Assembly (NCBI GenBank): GCA_037954665.1
Contig: JBBMOL010000181.1
Span: 930,001 to 994,000 of the forward strand
From: Laguncularia racemosa
Lineage: Eukaryota > Streptophyta > Magnoliopsida > Myrtales > Combretaceae
Length of the DNA: 64,000 nt
Direction: 5' to 3'
In this document: positions 10,530-22,332 of the stretch, one piece after another
Layout of the letters: each line of letters starts with the position of its first letter
Position numbering within the stretch: position 1 is the first letter of the stretch
Made by a program: the position numbers and the translations under genes
Notes under the pieces: model-generated
Seen by the model: the letters and a program-made list of their open reading frames with translations, nothing else
Database searches by the model: none
What the model was told of the DNA's origin: nothing

Positions 10530-11302
10530 TAATACGAACTACGCCCACTTGTGACGAAACCCAATACCAATACGTTCAAAATTGCTATCCAAGATGCCAA
10601 ACAATCGAGTGGAAACCGCAAATCCTTGCCTATAAGTGAGGCAAGAACCTTGGTATATTATGTAGACGCCACAATCGGGATGAAAAACCGATTGATAAGT
10701 CGAGATGAACGCCACGGAAGAAAATCCGATAAGTTCAAGGAAAGTTCTTTAAAGAACCAAGAGAGGAATTCTCTCAAAAGTGTTATTCAAACTTTTATGT
10801 TCTATTGTATTGTATTCTGTTCTCAACCCTAGACATTTATATTAGGGTTTACAACTTGTAATAATAAAGCCCAAAACGACATAACATCATTAAGTTGCGG
10901 AAAAAATAACAAAACAAGGACTTAAAGGCCGGTGACGTTGGAGCCGGTGTAGAGCATATACACAGTCGTGCCTTTCTAGACGTGTATGTTTCTATAGATA
11001 TTCTTGACACCATACACGGCCATGCCTTTGAACCGTGTATGTTTCTGTGGAGCCTCCAGACTCCTACACAGCCGTGCCTTGTAAAGACACACCCCCTTCA
11101 ACCCTTATCCATTATGACTTGTACAAGAGCAAAGGCATTCTCATGGTTGCTCCAATCCTTTCCGGCTTCATGGACATCCTTTATCAACCAGTTAAGTGCT
11201 TCCTTGAATCGTTTCGCTCGAGTTCTTATGATCGATCTAGGGGGCACTTCAAGAGGATCCACATTCCATCTTCTGGCTTGGCTCCCATCATGGCTCTCAT
11301 CA
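10530..11302 (-). repeat. Element A 5' LTR
   Basis: 773-bp LTR matching those of B and C, with fewer U3 palindrome units. Degenerate TATA box TATAAATG on the minus strand at 10834-10841. Its outer border (CTCATCA on the plus strand, ending at 11302) abuts GCTAC, the first bases of the host element I. The left copy of the target duplication is outside the window. Confidence 0.88.
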
Positions 11303-11490
11303 GCTACCACATTGGTACAACTACCACCATCAACTATAAGGACACATAAAATTCCTTGTATCCTACAAGAAGTATGGAACAAATTTTCCCTTTGTTCATC
11401 ATCCTTAGTAGTAAAAGTAGTCAATGTTTGATACAATACATTAGTATAATGAAACATCTCACTAGACATGATTGTGTTCAAACCCAACAA
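11303..11490 (-). pseudogene. Element I protease fragment
   Basis: Short minus-strand stretch with an aspartic protease active site (LIVDGGSCTNVV) preceded by ENLFHTSCRIQG. It resembles the E and F protease regions more than A/B/C. Element A inserted just after the active site, and the rest of I lies beyond A's left end, outside the window. The frame becomes unrecognisable by about 11490. Confidence 0.7.
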
Positions 11491-13068
11491 CACAATAATT
11501 ATCTTCACACTTCCACGGTTCAAGTACACAACCAAGCTACAAGTGAAGTACACTCAACTACTTTCAAGTAGATAGAATTAAATTCAACTACAAGTGTTTA
11601 AGTAACTAGTTCAATTACTTTCACACTTTATTGACTTGTTTGAATTTTAAATTCTACTGCTCAACTTTTCTTATTCTTGCCTTAGCTTCTCACCACTTAA
11701 ATATACAATTAGTAGCAATTAAACACATACATAACACACCATCCACTGCCACACAACTTCCCCTTTGCTCATGATTCAGCAATGTTCACGCCACTAACAA
11801 CAAGTAGCTTGACAACATATACAATAACCAACACCAAATGTTAACATCTTTTACTAAATTTACAAAAAAATACAACACTACATACACACTACTTCAAGCC
11901 AAGGTGCACTTTCCTCACTTTCACACAAACATCAAACCGCAACTTCAACACAAAAAGGCAACCCACTTTCAAAATCAAAAGAAGTTCAATAAGTGCACAA
12001 CTCCACAAATGGTAAGAGGCTTTTTCAAATTCAAATGATACACAATTAACTATGACTTAATGTGTATTTGAAATTTCAAATTGACCTCTTAATGTACACT
12101 TTCAATTCTAATTTCAAATCTGAAAATGACAATTGTAATTCCTCCACCTTTTCCGAAAAAACACACTACACAATTCCACTTCACAATTGAAACACCACTC
12201 TTCCCTTTCACAGTTTGCTATTCGTGCACTACACACTCACACTTTAGCCTCAACGTGCAGCACCTTACTCCACATAACTCCACAAATTCACACCAAAACG
12301 CAGACAACCTTCACAAAAATTTACAAACACAACTCTACACACATACACCTTCAAGTCACGGTGCTAATGTCCCTTCTATTCAACACACACAACATAACTC
12401 TAACAGCTCAATTTTTTCCTTTTTTCACCGCAATTTACACACATACAACTACGGTGCAACAACCTCCCCAATACAACACACACATAATACTTCAAAGTAT
12501 ACATTTCCTTGCCACTACACAACTCCAATTCACACCGTAAACCACAAGCAATGGCAGCAACAAAATTTAAATTCAATTTACTTCACTAAATGTAACCTTC
12601 TCAACAAATGGTAAAAACAATTCAAATTCGAATAACACTTATTTAATGCTACTCAATGAATTGCTTCAAACTTAAAGAAGGTGTTTGAATTTCAAATATA
12701 TGCTTATCCTTCCACATACTTTCAAATTTGGAAATGGTAAATTTTTCTCCCCAATTCTGAAATCAACAAAAGTCACACTTCTCTTTTTACCACAAATTTT
12801 TGTTTTTACAATTCCACAATCAAACACTGGGAAATACACTTCTTACTTTTCCTTCCAAGTTCACATCAACAACAAAATGATAAGGATTCACAATTGTTCC
12901 ACATCTACAACAACAAGCAGCAACTACAACTCCTCAACAACATAATTAAAGAACTCAAGCTTCACGTCAAACAAACTCAAATCAATGTGCTATTCAACAA
13001 TTCGCTAACTTCCGAATTCAAATTGCAATCAATCCTTTCCCACAACCTCAAGCTCTGATACCAAAAGA
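11491..13068 (-). other. Element I leader region with primer-binding site
   Basis: About 1.6 kb with no convincing coding content. The plus strand is strikingly poor in G and rich in CA/AC and TTC, so the element's sense strand is poor in C and rich in G/T. Long open frames at 12126-12614 arise from this bias. A PBS complement (AGCTCTGATACCA) at 13051-13063 precedes the LTR at 13069. F's leader (48205-49221) has the same character. Confidence 0.65.
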
Positions 13069-14137
13069 TGATGTGCTTAAGACCAAGATTAAGCACATGC
13101 AAAACCAATTTGAAAGACAATCAAGCAATGTCAATCAAACTAGTTCAACAATTGCACAATTCCTCAATATTTATGAACCAATTCTTAAACAACAGTGTGA
13201 TCAATCTTAATTCCAAGTATGATGATGCTCTAATACCAAATATGATGTGCCAAAAACCAAGATTAAGCACATGCAATTCGAGCAATTTATAAACCCCAAT
13301 TCAATTGTTCAATTTCGGTTCAACTCTACTAGGTTTAGCGTGAACCCTAATGGAATGTAATGAAATCCAAATGCTCTAAATTGCAAGTAACAATTCCACA
13401 ATGATAAATTCTTCCAAAACAACAATGATCACAAATAAATCCACATGAATTACACACAAAAGAGCAAGAACCAATTCCGTGATCCACTTTCCCAACAAAG
13501 TGATCCACGGTTCAAAATGACGCTAAATTGAAGGTTAAAACTTAAAGGCTAAAACCAATCAATTGAAGAAACAAGAATTTGATTACAAATGTAATCAAAA
13601 TTCAGTCAGTACACTTCCAAATCAAACCTAGATACTACTAACTAGAGAAGAAAGGAAATTACAACAAGGTAAATTTGATATTACTCACAAATTAGCCTTG
13701 GAGTCACTCGTCATAACCTCAAATTGGGATTTGAAATTGATAAGAGCAATTTAAATTAGGAAATCAGTCCTAAAACTCAATTACAACAAAATAAAAAGTT
13801 CCCAAAAGCTTACACATAAATAGTCCAAATAAATAATTACAAATAAAAATAGTCTTCATCATGCTAGCTCTTCCATAGGATTCATCGGCCTAGCTCTTCG
13901 CTAGTTTAGGTCGGCTCATGGATAACCCATAAGCTGAGTCTTAGTGAGTTTGTCCATCACCCTATAAAGCATGATAAGTGTGCCTATTGGAATATACAAT
14001 ACATGAATAAGAGAAAAGAGGTTAGTAAACAACTAATTCTCGAGTCGATTTGCTCAAAATGGGCCCTCATCGCTAAGATTTGAAATCCTTTGGCTCTTGC
14101 CCTAATGATAAGTTTTGTCGGATTTTGATTCCTATCA
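13069..14137 (-). repeat. Element I 5' LTR with internal terminus duplication
   Basis: LTR-like unit from TGATGTGC (plus strand) to CCTATCA. The terminal sequence TGATGTGC..CCAAGATTAAGCACAT occurs twice, at 13069 and 13243. A PBS-like GCTCTAATACCA lies just before the second copy. J and L have the same two-step terminus. The 3' region (13860-14137) closely matches the end of L (23260-23532). Confidence 0.72.
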
Positions 14138-14973
14138 ATAAAACACCTAAACTCTTGAAAAGCTTTAAGAACTTACCGATATAATTTCACTTGATTTAGC
14201 ATAAAGTTAATTCATTTCTAAAACCATATGTTAGAGCAACTAAAGAGGAATTAAACTAATAAAAAACCAACTAAATAAAACTAACTAAAATCCTAAATAT
14301 AATTAGTAAAAAATAGTAAGAAATTGGTCAAAAATTGCAACTCCTTTGCCAACCATTAAGGTCTTCATCCACAAGCTATTTTCAAAATTACTTAAGCCAT
14401 TTAAACTTTTAAATGATAAGGCTTATCTCAAGACTTCCAACCATACACTCAACTCTAAATGATTGATGGTGACACCACCAAAACTAACACACACAACTGT
14501 ACATAAACTCCATCATGGCACCACTTCACCCTAAATCTAGACTTAGGACTGATGCACTTTCCTCATCTCACACGTGTTCTAAAAATCAAGAAAAAGACAC
14601 ATATGCACCAAATTTTCCTTAAATACATGTGCTCAATTTTATTTCCAAAATAACATGCTAATAATTGAAACCTTGAAAACTTAAAGAGCAAACTTACAAA
14701 ATAACAAATGAAGAACAACAACCCACAATCCTAGAAACTAATAGGACCAACTTATGCAAGGAAGTGACCTAAACACACATGTCACTTGAAAATGATATGC
14801 ACTCAAGAACATCATGGTAAAAATCTCCAATTTTCATGTGCCTAAATCTATGAAATCAAAGTGAAAATCACACCAAATCATCAAACATCACAACAATCAC
14901 GAACCATCAAAGTAAAATAATGATAAAATTAACTAAGGGGGATAATTCACTAATCTAGAAAACTAGGCGTAAT
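14138..14973. other. Intergenic sequence, no feature recognised
   Basis: 836 bp, AT-rich, between the outer border of element I and the 5' LTR of E. I see no open frame of note, no LTR termini and no repeat shared with the rest of the window. The last five bases (GTAAT, 14969-14973) would be E's left target duplication. Confidence 0.5.
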
Positions 14974-15969
14974 TGATGGGAATCTACCCTGCAATCCTGA
15001 TAGTTAGGGAACTTGATTTGGATGTATGATCCAAATTGCTCACATGTATCCATTTTCTTATCTAATAATGTTTGAATTGTATTATAGCAGGTACAGTGAT
15101 CAGTCTTTACAAGATGCCAAATAATATACACTATTGATTAAATTGGGAACATCATTGGACTCACATCTAATGGACTGCAATGAATTCAATTGACTTGAAG
15201 AACTAGCTCTTTAAAGACCAACTTTGTATTTGTTATTTTATCTTTGAATCGATCACTTTGTAATCATTTTTGGGACATTATTGATTTACTTGTATTTGGT
15301 TGAATTAAGACCGACCATATTAGTAGCATAGGCATAGATCTTTGGACATTTTAATCCTAATTGGAGAAAGTATAAAAACTTGCTAAGTAAGGTTTGTAAG
15401 GAGCTTTTTGAACATTATTTTTAGACTTGAAAACCTTGAGGGTCTAGTCCATTTTCACGTGAACTCTTATCATTTCTTGATTGAAGTGTGGTGAGTGGGA
15501 TTTAATCCTTGTTATGTGTAATATCAACGACATCAAATCTATCCTAATTCCCAACTAGTGAGTAATATTTGGTGAGGAATTAGTTTATCCTTCTTGTTAT
15601 CTCATTCACATAATTTCTAGGGTTATAATTCAATTTTGATTTTATACCCTTTTGATTGTGTATTGTGTAATTGAATTCTCAATTGCAATTGTTTACTTGT
15701 AGTTGGATCTTTGAGCAACTTGTTTTACAAATTCAGATTCGTAAGGGATTAGGGTTCACACCATTTGTGAACTTGGTTCTTGATTGATATTGCTTCAATT
15801 TGTTGTGTGTATGTGCTTTGGTCATTTAAGCACATCATCTTTTTGGAGCGTGTTGTTTCATGCAAATTAGGGTTACTAGGAAATTTGTTCTTCACACCAT
15901 TTTGGAGATTGGTTTAATTGGTCTTTCAATTAGTTTTTATGTGCTTTGATTCACTCTTGAGGCACATCA
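14974..15969 (+). repeat. Element E 5' LTR
   Basis: 996-bp LTR beginning TGATGGGAATCTACC and ending GGCACATCA, matched by the truncated 3' LTR at 19568-20093. TATAAAAA at 15371-15378. The terminal GCACATCA occurs twice, ending at 15837 and at 15969. The first copy is followed by TCTTTTTGGAGC, a vestigial PBS, and the second by the PBS proper. The F LTR (minus strand) is a relative, with the same TGATGGGAATCTACC start. Confidence 0.85.
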
Positions 15970-16484
15970 TCTTTTTTTGTATCAAAGCATCGGTTTTTTA
16001 TAAGGGAATTTCGTGATCTTCATTTGAAATTAAGGTTCTTGAATTTTTACTTCTTGATCCGAAGTGTTGAGGTGGAAATTGAAGTATTTGATTGTGTTGT
16101 TGTGGTGTTATACTTGTTGTTTGTTGTAGTAAGAAGTTTATTTCCTAGTGTTTGTTATGGAATTGGAAATACAATATTTGTGGTAAAAGAGAAGTGAATC
16201 TTTGTAAGAAATTTCAAAATTAAAGGAGTACAACTTACAATTTTCATATTCGATGGAAAAAAGGAAATCATTTGAATTCAAAGACATCCATTAACTTAAA
16301 GTAGTTATTGAGTAGTATTGATCATATTTCATTTGAATTTGAAAATGATTCTTACCATTTGTGGGAAAGTTGCATTAAGGGGTATCATTTGAATTTGTTG
16401 CGATGTTGTATTTGTATGAGTTGTGGTGTAAGGGAGTGTGCTACAAATTTTGAGATTATACTTCAACAAATCACATCCACAAGC
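15970..16484 (+). other. Element E primer-binding site and leader
   Basis: Mutated PBS TTGTATCAAAGC at 15977-15988. The G/T-rich leader (GTTGTTGTGGTG near 16100) runs to the gag ATG at 16485. The strand bias mirrors that of the I and F leaders. Confidence 0.75.
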
Positions 16485-17537
16485 ATGTCGAATGATAGTG
16501 TAAACGGGGGGATCGGCAATGAGGTTAATAGCCAGGTTGGTGGAGGATAGGGTCATCATATTGCAGGTAAAAGAACCTTGGAAGAATAACTTCAGGACCT
16601 TACTACCATTGTTGCTACACTAGCAACAAGGATTGACAAGATGACAATGCCACAACCACCAGTGGCAAATCCTCAAGCATCACCAAGAGTAGCTCCACAA
16701 AATATCCAGAGGGAGGGAGTAATAGGAGGAGGAAACATGGGAAGAAGAATGGAAAGAAATCATCATCCCTATAGGGAGGAGAGGGATGATAACTTTGGGG
16801 TCAATCCTTACCCAAAAAGAGATTCTAGGCCACTTAGGGGCTTGGAGTGTGTGAAGCTACAAATGCCTTCATTTGATGGTAGGGGTTTAGCAGATGATTA
16901 CCTGGATTGAGAGGATAAGGTTGAGGGCCTTTTCAAATGTTATGATATAGATGATAACACCCAAGTTCAACTTGCTACTATTGAATTCATAGGGTATGCC
17001 ACCTTGTGGTGGAAAAATTTGGTGATCAGCAAGCAGAGGGATGGAGAGGTTGAAATTCATACCTAGAGAGACATGAAAAGGGTTTTGAGAAAGAGGTTCA
17101 TTCCTAAACGTTATAGGTAGGAACTGTTTATGCGTCTTTAAACTTTGAGACAGGAAGGCAAAAAAATAGATGATTATGTGTAGGAATTTGAAACCTTGAT
17201 GATTAGATGTAGGTCAGTAGAGCCTCCAGAGCAAACCCTAGCTCATTTTGTATCTAGGTTAAAATATGAGATCGCATGTGTAGTTGAGCTCCAGAGATAT
17301 AGTACACTTGATGAGGCTATACAATTATCCTTGAAAGTGGAAAAGCAGAGACGATCTAATCCATTCCGAGTTACTAGTAGTAGGCCCAATGCTATTACTA
17401 GGCCCATGGGAGCTGATGGTTAGTTAGGTGGGCCAAAGGGAGAAAGTGAACTAGTCAGGGTAGTGGATAGAATTACCCCCAGCACAGATAGAGAGAAAAT
17501 GACTTTTAGGAAGGGTAAAGAGGTAATTGGACCTGAT
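16485..17537 (+). pseudogene. Element E gag, 5' part
   Basis: Starts at ATG 16485 (MSNDSVNGGI), the same start as F on the minus strand at 48204. The gag core follows: MPSFDGRG near 16870, WWKNL near 17010, and a conserved stretch LKYEIACVVELQRYSTLDEA (about 17260-17320). At least five in-frame stops occur at sites where F or the family has Gln or Trp (LD*EDK, HT*RDM, RYR*EL, RL*TL, YV*EFE). Solo LTR J interrupts it at 17538. Confidence 0.82.
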
Positions 17538-18724
17538 TGACGTGCTCAAAACCAAGCCCAAGCACACAAAACCCAATTGAAAGACCAATTACACAATGAA
17601 ATCAAACTAGTCCTCCAAATTGCATAAACCATCAATCTTTATAATTCTAAATCCACAACTATGAACATGTATGAAGATTGCATATCCAAGAATGATAGCT
17701 CTTATACCAAAAAGTTGATGTGCCTAAAACCAAGATTAAGCACATACAAATGAATTAAAGAAATAACTTCAATTTACAAGATCAAATCTGGTTCAACAAG
17801 CTAGGAAATTGCGTGAATCCATAGTGAAAATGCAATAAGTTCCGAATGCTCAATTGTTGCAATTACAATTCCACAAAGATAATCTCTTCAATATACAATA
17901 ATTAAAAATGAATTCCACATGAAATACACCAAGATGAATAAGAACCAATTCCGAAAACCTCCCTTCCCACAATATCCAATTTACGGTTAAAAATGACAAA
18001 CAATTGTTGATGGTGAATCACAAGTATGATAATTACTCAAAATAAACACACTATTTCGAATTGATACCAATTCAAATCTAACCAAGAAATGTTCTAATCC
18101 AACCCTAGATATTACACACTAGAGAAGAAAAAGAAAACACAACAATTAGAAATTGATATGACTCACAATTTCAATTGTTGCACTCGCCACAATCTCAACT
18201 CTTGGGATTGAAATTGATAAGACGAAATTGAACTAGGGAAACCCTAAGCTCTCTCACGAAAATGTGATGTTCTAATATGAAAAATATGGCCTTCCTCAAA
18301 CCCTACTATAAGCAAGTATTTATACTTGCTCCCTTTAGGGTTAGAAAATGCACAAACTTACAACTATGCCACTTTTAAGGTGGCCGGTCCTAGATGGAAA
18401 TTACAATCAAAATGAAAGTATCTCAAAAGAAAATACAACACAAAATAGTCCATACAAATGAGAAATATGTAAAAGAAATGAGTCTTCATGATGCCGATCT
18501 TCAAAGTACTTTTGAATTAAACAACAAATAGTATAGGTGATTTGGTATCTTGTAGGACTAATAAGTGAGCTTGCTAGAATGTACTACAATTATAATGTAG
18601 AAATGTAGAAAATAGAATAGCTTCCTCAAGATTAGGTTTCTCATGCAAGATTCTCAAAACTAAGTTATGGAAACCCTTAACTCAGGCCCTAGTGATAGGT
18701 CCTATAGGAGTCTAATTCCTATCA
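17538..18724 (-). mobile_element. Solo LTR J (E/F/I family) inside element E
   Basis: 1187-bp unit from TGACGTGC to CCTATCA, flanked by a perfect 5-bp duplication CTGAT (17533-17537 and 18725-18729). The gag text is continuous when J is removed. There is no coding capacity. It contains a second terminus (TGATGTGCC at 17716) preceded by PBS-like GCTCTTATACCA (17698-17709). On the minus strand TATAAATA sits in the inverted repeat AGCAAGTATTTATACTTGCT (18311-18330). Confidence 0.88.
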
Positions 18725-18729
18725 CTGAT

Positions 18730-19567
18730 GTTAGGCAGACTATACCAGGAACCACTAGTGGAAAAATGCGCCAAGTGAAATGCTTTAAATGCATGGGATT
18801 TGGACATATGGTTGCATAGTGTCCTAATAAAAGAGTCATGATAGTTATAGAGGGTACCAGAGAAGAAAAAGAAGAGGAAAAAGAATCTGTTGAGCCTATA
18901 GACCTATCTATAGCATTGCAGGAGTACTATGACGATCAAAATGCTAAGACACATGAGGAGGGCATAGGTGAACAGTATTTACCTATTAATGTGTTGCATA
19001 GGATTCTGACTATATCTCTAAAGGCTAAGGACAAATAAAGGGAGAACATATTCTACACTTCTTGCAAGATCAGAGGTAACCTTTGTGTACTAATCATTGA
19101 TAGTGGTAGTCACACTAATGTCATATCTGCTGGATTAGTAAATAAATTACAACTAACCACTAGTCCGCATCCTAGTCCTTATAATTTGCATTAGTTGGAC
19201 AATCAGATAGTATGCATGTTACACAAAGGGCAAAGGTGCCAGTGAGTGTAGGAAAGAAATATCATGATGAGATCCTTTGTGATGTGATTCCTATGTATGC
19301 CTTTCATTTGCTATTGGGTAGACCCTGGATGTTTAACAGGAAGGTATTACATGACGGATTCAGAAACACTTACATGTTTCGGAAGGGAAGGTCTTGAATA
19401 GTTTTGACACCAATCTCTCGATCAAAGGTGCACAATTTCTAAGAGTAAATCAAGACTATTTCTGTTTCTTCTAACAATCGGGCAAACAGGGCTACAAAGG
19501 CATTTGGGTTCAATCAAAGAAATGACCCTCTAGATTTGAGGGCAAATCTTTTAGAGGCTCGAGGAGA
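18730..19567 (+). pseudogene. Element E gag 3' part, protease and pol tail
   Basis: Zinc knuckle near 18780-18825 (CFKC, then His; a TAG at VA*CPN replaces Gln). An acidic linker follows (18838-19038), then an aspartic protease with IDSGS near 19098 and LLLGRPW near 19310. After the protease the frame passes within ~150 bp to a pol-tail-like motif (DLRANLLEARGDD), just before a weak purine tract at 19554-19567 and the 3' LTR. RT, RNase H and integrase are absent, so E is a gag/protease-only non-autonomous element. Confidence 0.8.
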
Positions 19568-20093
19568 TGATGGGAATCTACCCTGCAATCCCAATAGTCA
19601 AGGAACTTGATTTGGATGTATGATCCAAATTGCTCACATGTATCTATTTCGTTATCTAATAATGTTTGAATTGTATTATAGTAGGTACAACGATCAGTCT
19701 TTACAAGATGCCAAATAATCTACACTATTGATCAAATTGGGAACATCATCGGACTCACATCCAATAGCCCATAATGAATTCAATTGACTTAAAGAACTAA
19801 CTCTTTGAAGACCATCTTTGTATTTGTTATTTTATCTTTAAACGGGTCACTTTGTAATCATTTTTGGGACATTGTTGATTTTCTTGTATTTAGTTTAATT
19901 AGGACCGGCCACATTAGTGGCATAGGCATAAATCTTTGGACATTTTAACCCTAATTAGAGCAAGTATAAATACTTGCTAAGTAGGGTTTGTAATATCAAC
20001 AATGTTGAATCCATCCTATTCCCAACTAATGAGTAATATCTAGTGAGGAATTAGTTTATCCTTCTCATTCACGCAATTTTTAGGGTTATAATT
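19568..20093 (+). repeat. Element E 3' LTR, truncated
   Basis: Begins TGATGGGAATCTACC like 14974. It lacks about 140 bp relative to the 5' LTR (after 19990) and is cut at AGGGTTATAATT (20093) by copia element N. It retains the palindromic TATA region AGCAAGTATAAATACTTGCT at 19959-19978. The continuation after N is missing. Confidence 0.85.
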
Positions 20094-21684
20094 TACTAAG
20101 TTCTCTTCTTTTAAGTTTTGATGATAACAAGAGCATACCTTTAGTATATGGATGTGGAACAAATTTTCTTGGGTCAAATAGTTTATTCTTAGTTAAACAG
20201 TTGATGTTTAGTCAAACAATATGAGATCTTTTATGTTGATAATCAGTTTTATGCAGGAACTTAAATTCATTTGTCGTGAAATATGGTTGTTGTGTTGATG
20301 AAGGTCTAACTCCACTGAAATTAGATGTAATTGGGAATACATCTAATCCATTACATAAAGGATTTCTCGAGTACATGGGTTTTATATTCTATTCACATTT
20401 TATTCACTTAGTTGTGTTTTAAAGAGTTTCCATGTGTCTAAAATCAACTTAGGTTTTCAGGGTTTTTAATATACAGAAAGTAATAACATGTTTTCTCAAA
20501 TTATCATAAGAAGGAGATATTTTTCAAAAGAAAAATTTTACTGTCAAAATCTCCAATGTTCCTTGCCGATCTCATGGAAAGTTATATATATATCTAATCT
20601 CCTGATTTTATGTGTTTAAATTATAACTAAATTATGTGATATATCTATTTAAGAAATTAAGAGATTTTATTCAAAGTATATCGCACAATATCATGAAAAG
20701 ATTTTTTGTTTTTCCAAGTTTATCTGCTTCAAGATATCTCTGTAACACCTAGAGAAACAAATGCCTTCATTATCTTTTTTCTTCACTTCAATAGAAAAAG
20801 AACCAAAGTTAGAAGATCTATTCATTCAGGGTGTTGAAGTATTTGAAATCACATATCTTGGAAAATTAGGAATAATGAAGCTCCAAACAGAAATTTTCAA
20901 ATGGTCAAATTATGTTTGTTTGTTTTTATCCGTTGAAGAAATAGTTATATATATCTTCCACATGTTCAGAGGAAAAAAGACGACAAGGAGACAAGAAAAA
21001 CAAAGATCAAAAAGCAAGAAAATTATTCAGAAAATTCGAGTTGAAATTTTTCTATCAAAGCTATTGTTCTGATTTAGTCAGACAATACTTAAATAGTCAG
21101 ACGTTTAGTCAAGTGATATTTTATATAGAATTCTTATTTAAAATCTAATGTTTTCATGAGCTTAATACTTTGAGTTTCCATTGTAACTTGACTTTGAAAA
21201 TCTCTTTACTCTTTGTTGAGTTTGATTAAGAGCTATTTGAGAGGATTACATATAATCTTGTAGAACTGTGTTTAGCCAAGAGTGATAGGCTTATGAGACA
21301 AAGCAAGATTTGATTGGTTTTTGCAATTTCTTTCATTAACTTAGTAGAATGACTGGTGTGGATAACCAAATCCCTAGCAGTGGAGCTGGAAGAGAAGACG
21401 TACTCAAAACGAGGAAACTCTATAAAATTCTTGACTCCTTTACTTATGCACTTTATTTATTAATTGTGTAATTTTACATGGCATGTAATTGATCATAATC
21501 CATATCCAATATTAATTCATGTGAATCTCCTTAAGCAAAATATTTAATTAAAGCTTCACATTGTTTTAAAGAAAATTTTCTCTTGTAAAGAAATTTTAAG
21601 GTTAATTTTGTTAAGTGTTTTTCAAAAAGTGTTAAAAGCAAACAATTCACCCCTCCCCTCTTGTTTGCATAATCGGGACCAACA
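20094..21684 (+). repeat. Copia element N 5' LTR
   Basis: About 1.6 kb between the break in E's LTR and the PBS TGGTATCAGAGCCT at 21687-21700. It ends GGGACCAACA. The start TACTAAGTTC appears mutated from TG. The long LTR is compatible with large-LTR copia lineages. There is no 3' partner because the element is truncated. The open frame at 20761-21072 lies in this LTR and looks non-coding. Confidence 0.7.
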
Positions 21685-21731
21685 TTTGGTATCAGAGCCT
21701 AGATCTTTTTATTCTTTAAGAGTTTAATCTA

Positions 21732-22332
21732 ATGGAAAACACAATTACTATTGCTTCAAATCGGATTCCTCTCTTCAATGGAACTAATTTTCTTTATTGG
21801 AAGTGTAGGATGGAAACATACATTAAGGCTACTGATTTCACCTCTTGGCAAATTATCCAATATGGGGACAAGCAAGCTGTTCTCAATAGCAAAGATGAAC
21901 TTGATGATGAAGAGAAGAAGAAGCTTGAGATGAACAATGCAACTAAGAATATGATTTTAATTAGCATATCTCAATCTATTTTTGCAATGGTTTCATCGTG
22001 CAAAACTACTAAAGAAATTTAAGACAAGCTTTGTTAAATCTATGAAGGAGCAACAACGATCAAAGATACCAGAAGAAGTGCTCTTATGCACGGCTATGAA
22101 CTATTCAGATTCAAAACTGATGAAAGTATTTCTAATGGTTTTAATAGATTTACTTTAATCACTAATGAACCTACTTTACTTAGTAAAGAATTTGATGACA
22201 GTGAACTAGTGAGAAAAGTTCTAAGAATTCCACCGAGTTCGTGGGATTCAAAGACTAATGCAATAGAGGAAGCTCATGATCTTGATACTTTAAGCTTAAG
22301 TGAACTTCAAGAAAAGCTTCAAGCTTATGAGT
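21732..22332 (+). pseudogene. Copia element N gag, 5' part
   Basis: Ty1-copia gag of the UBN2 type: an N-terminal region around IPLFNGTNFLYWKCRME, then KDTRRSALMHGYELFRFK and LSELQEKLQAYEL. A TAA near 22021 replaces Gln (KEI*DKL). Its role is capsid protein. It is interrupted at 22333 by solo LTR L and resumes at 23538. Confidence 0.82.

Noticed and set aside
12126..12614. Long plus-strand frame of 162 codons in element I leader
   Set aside because: The plus strand is nearly free of G, so stop codons TAG/TGA are rare. The protein is low-complexity His/Thr/Asn text.
20761..21072. 103-codon frame in the copia 5' LTR
   Set aside because: It lies within the LTR, ends in a Lys/Arg run, and has no recognisable domain.
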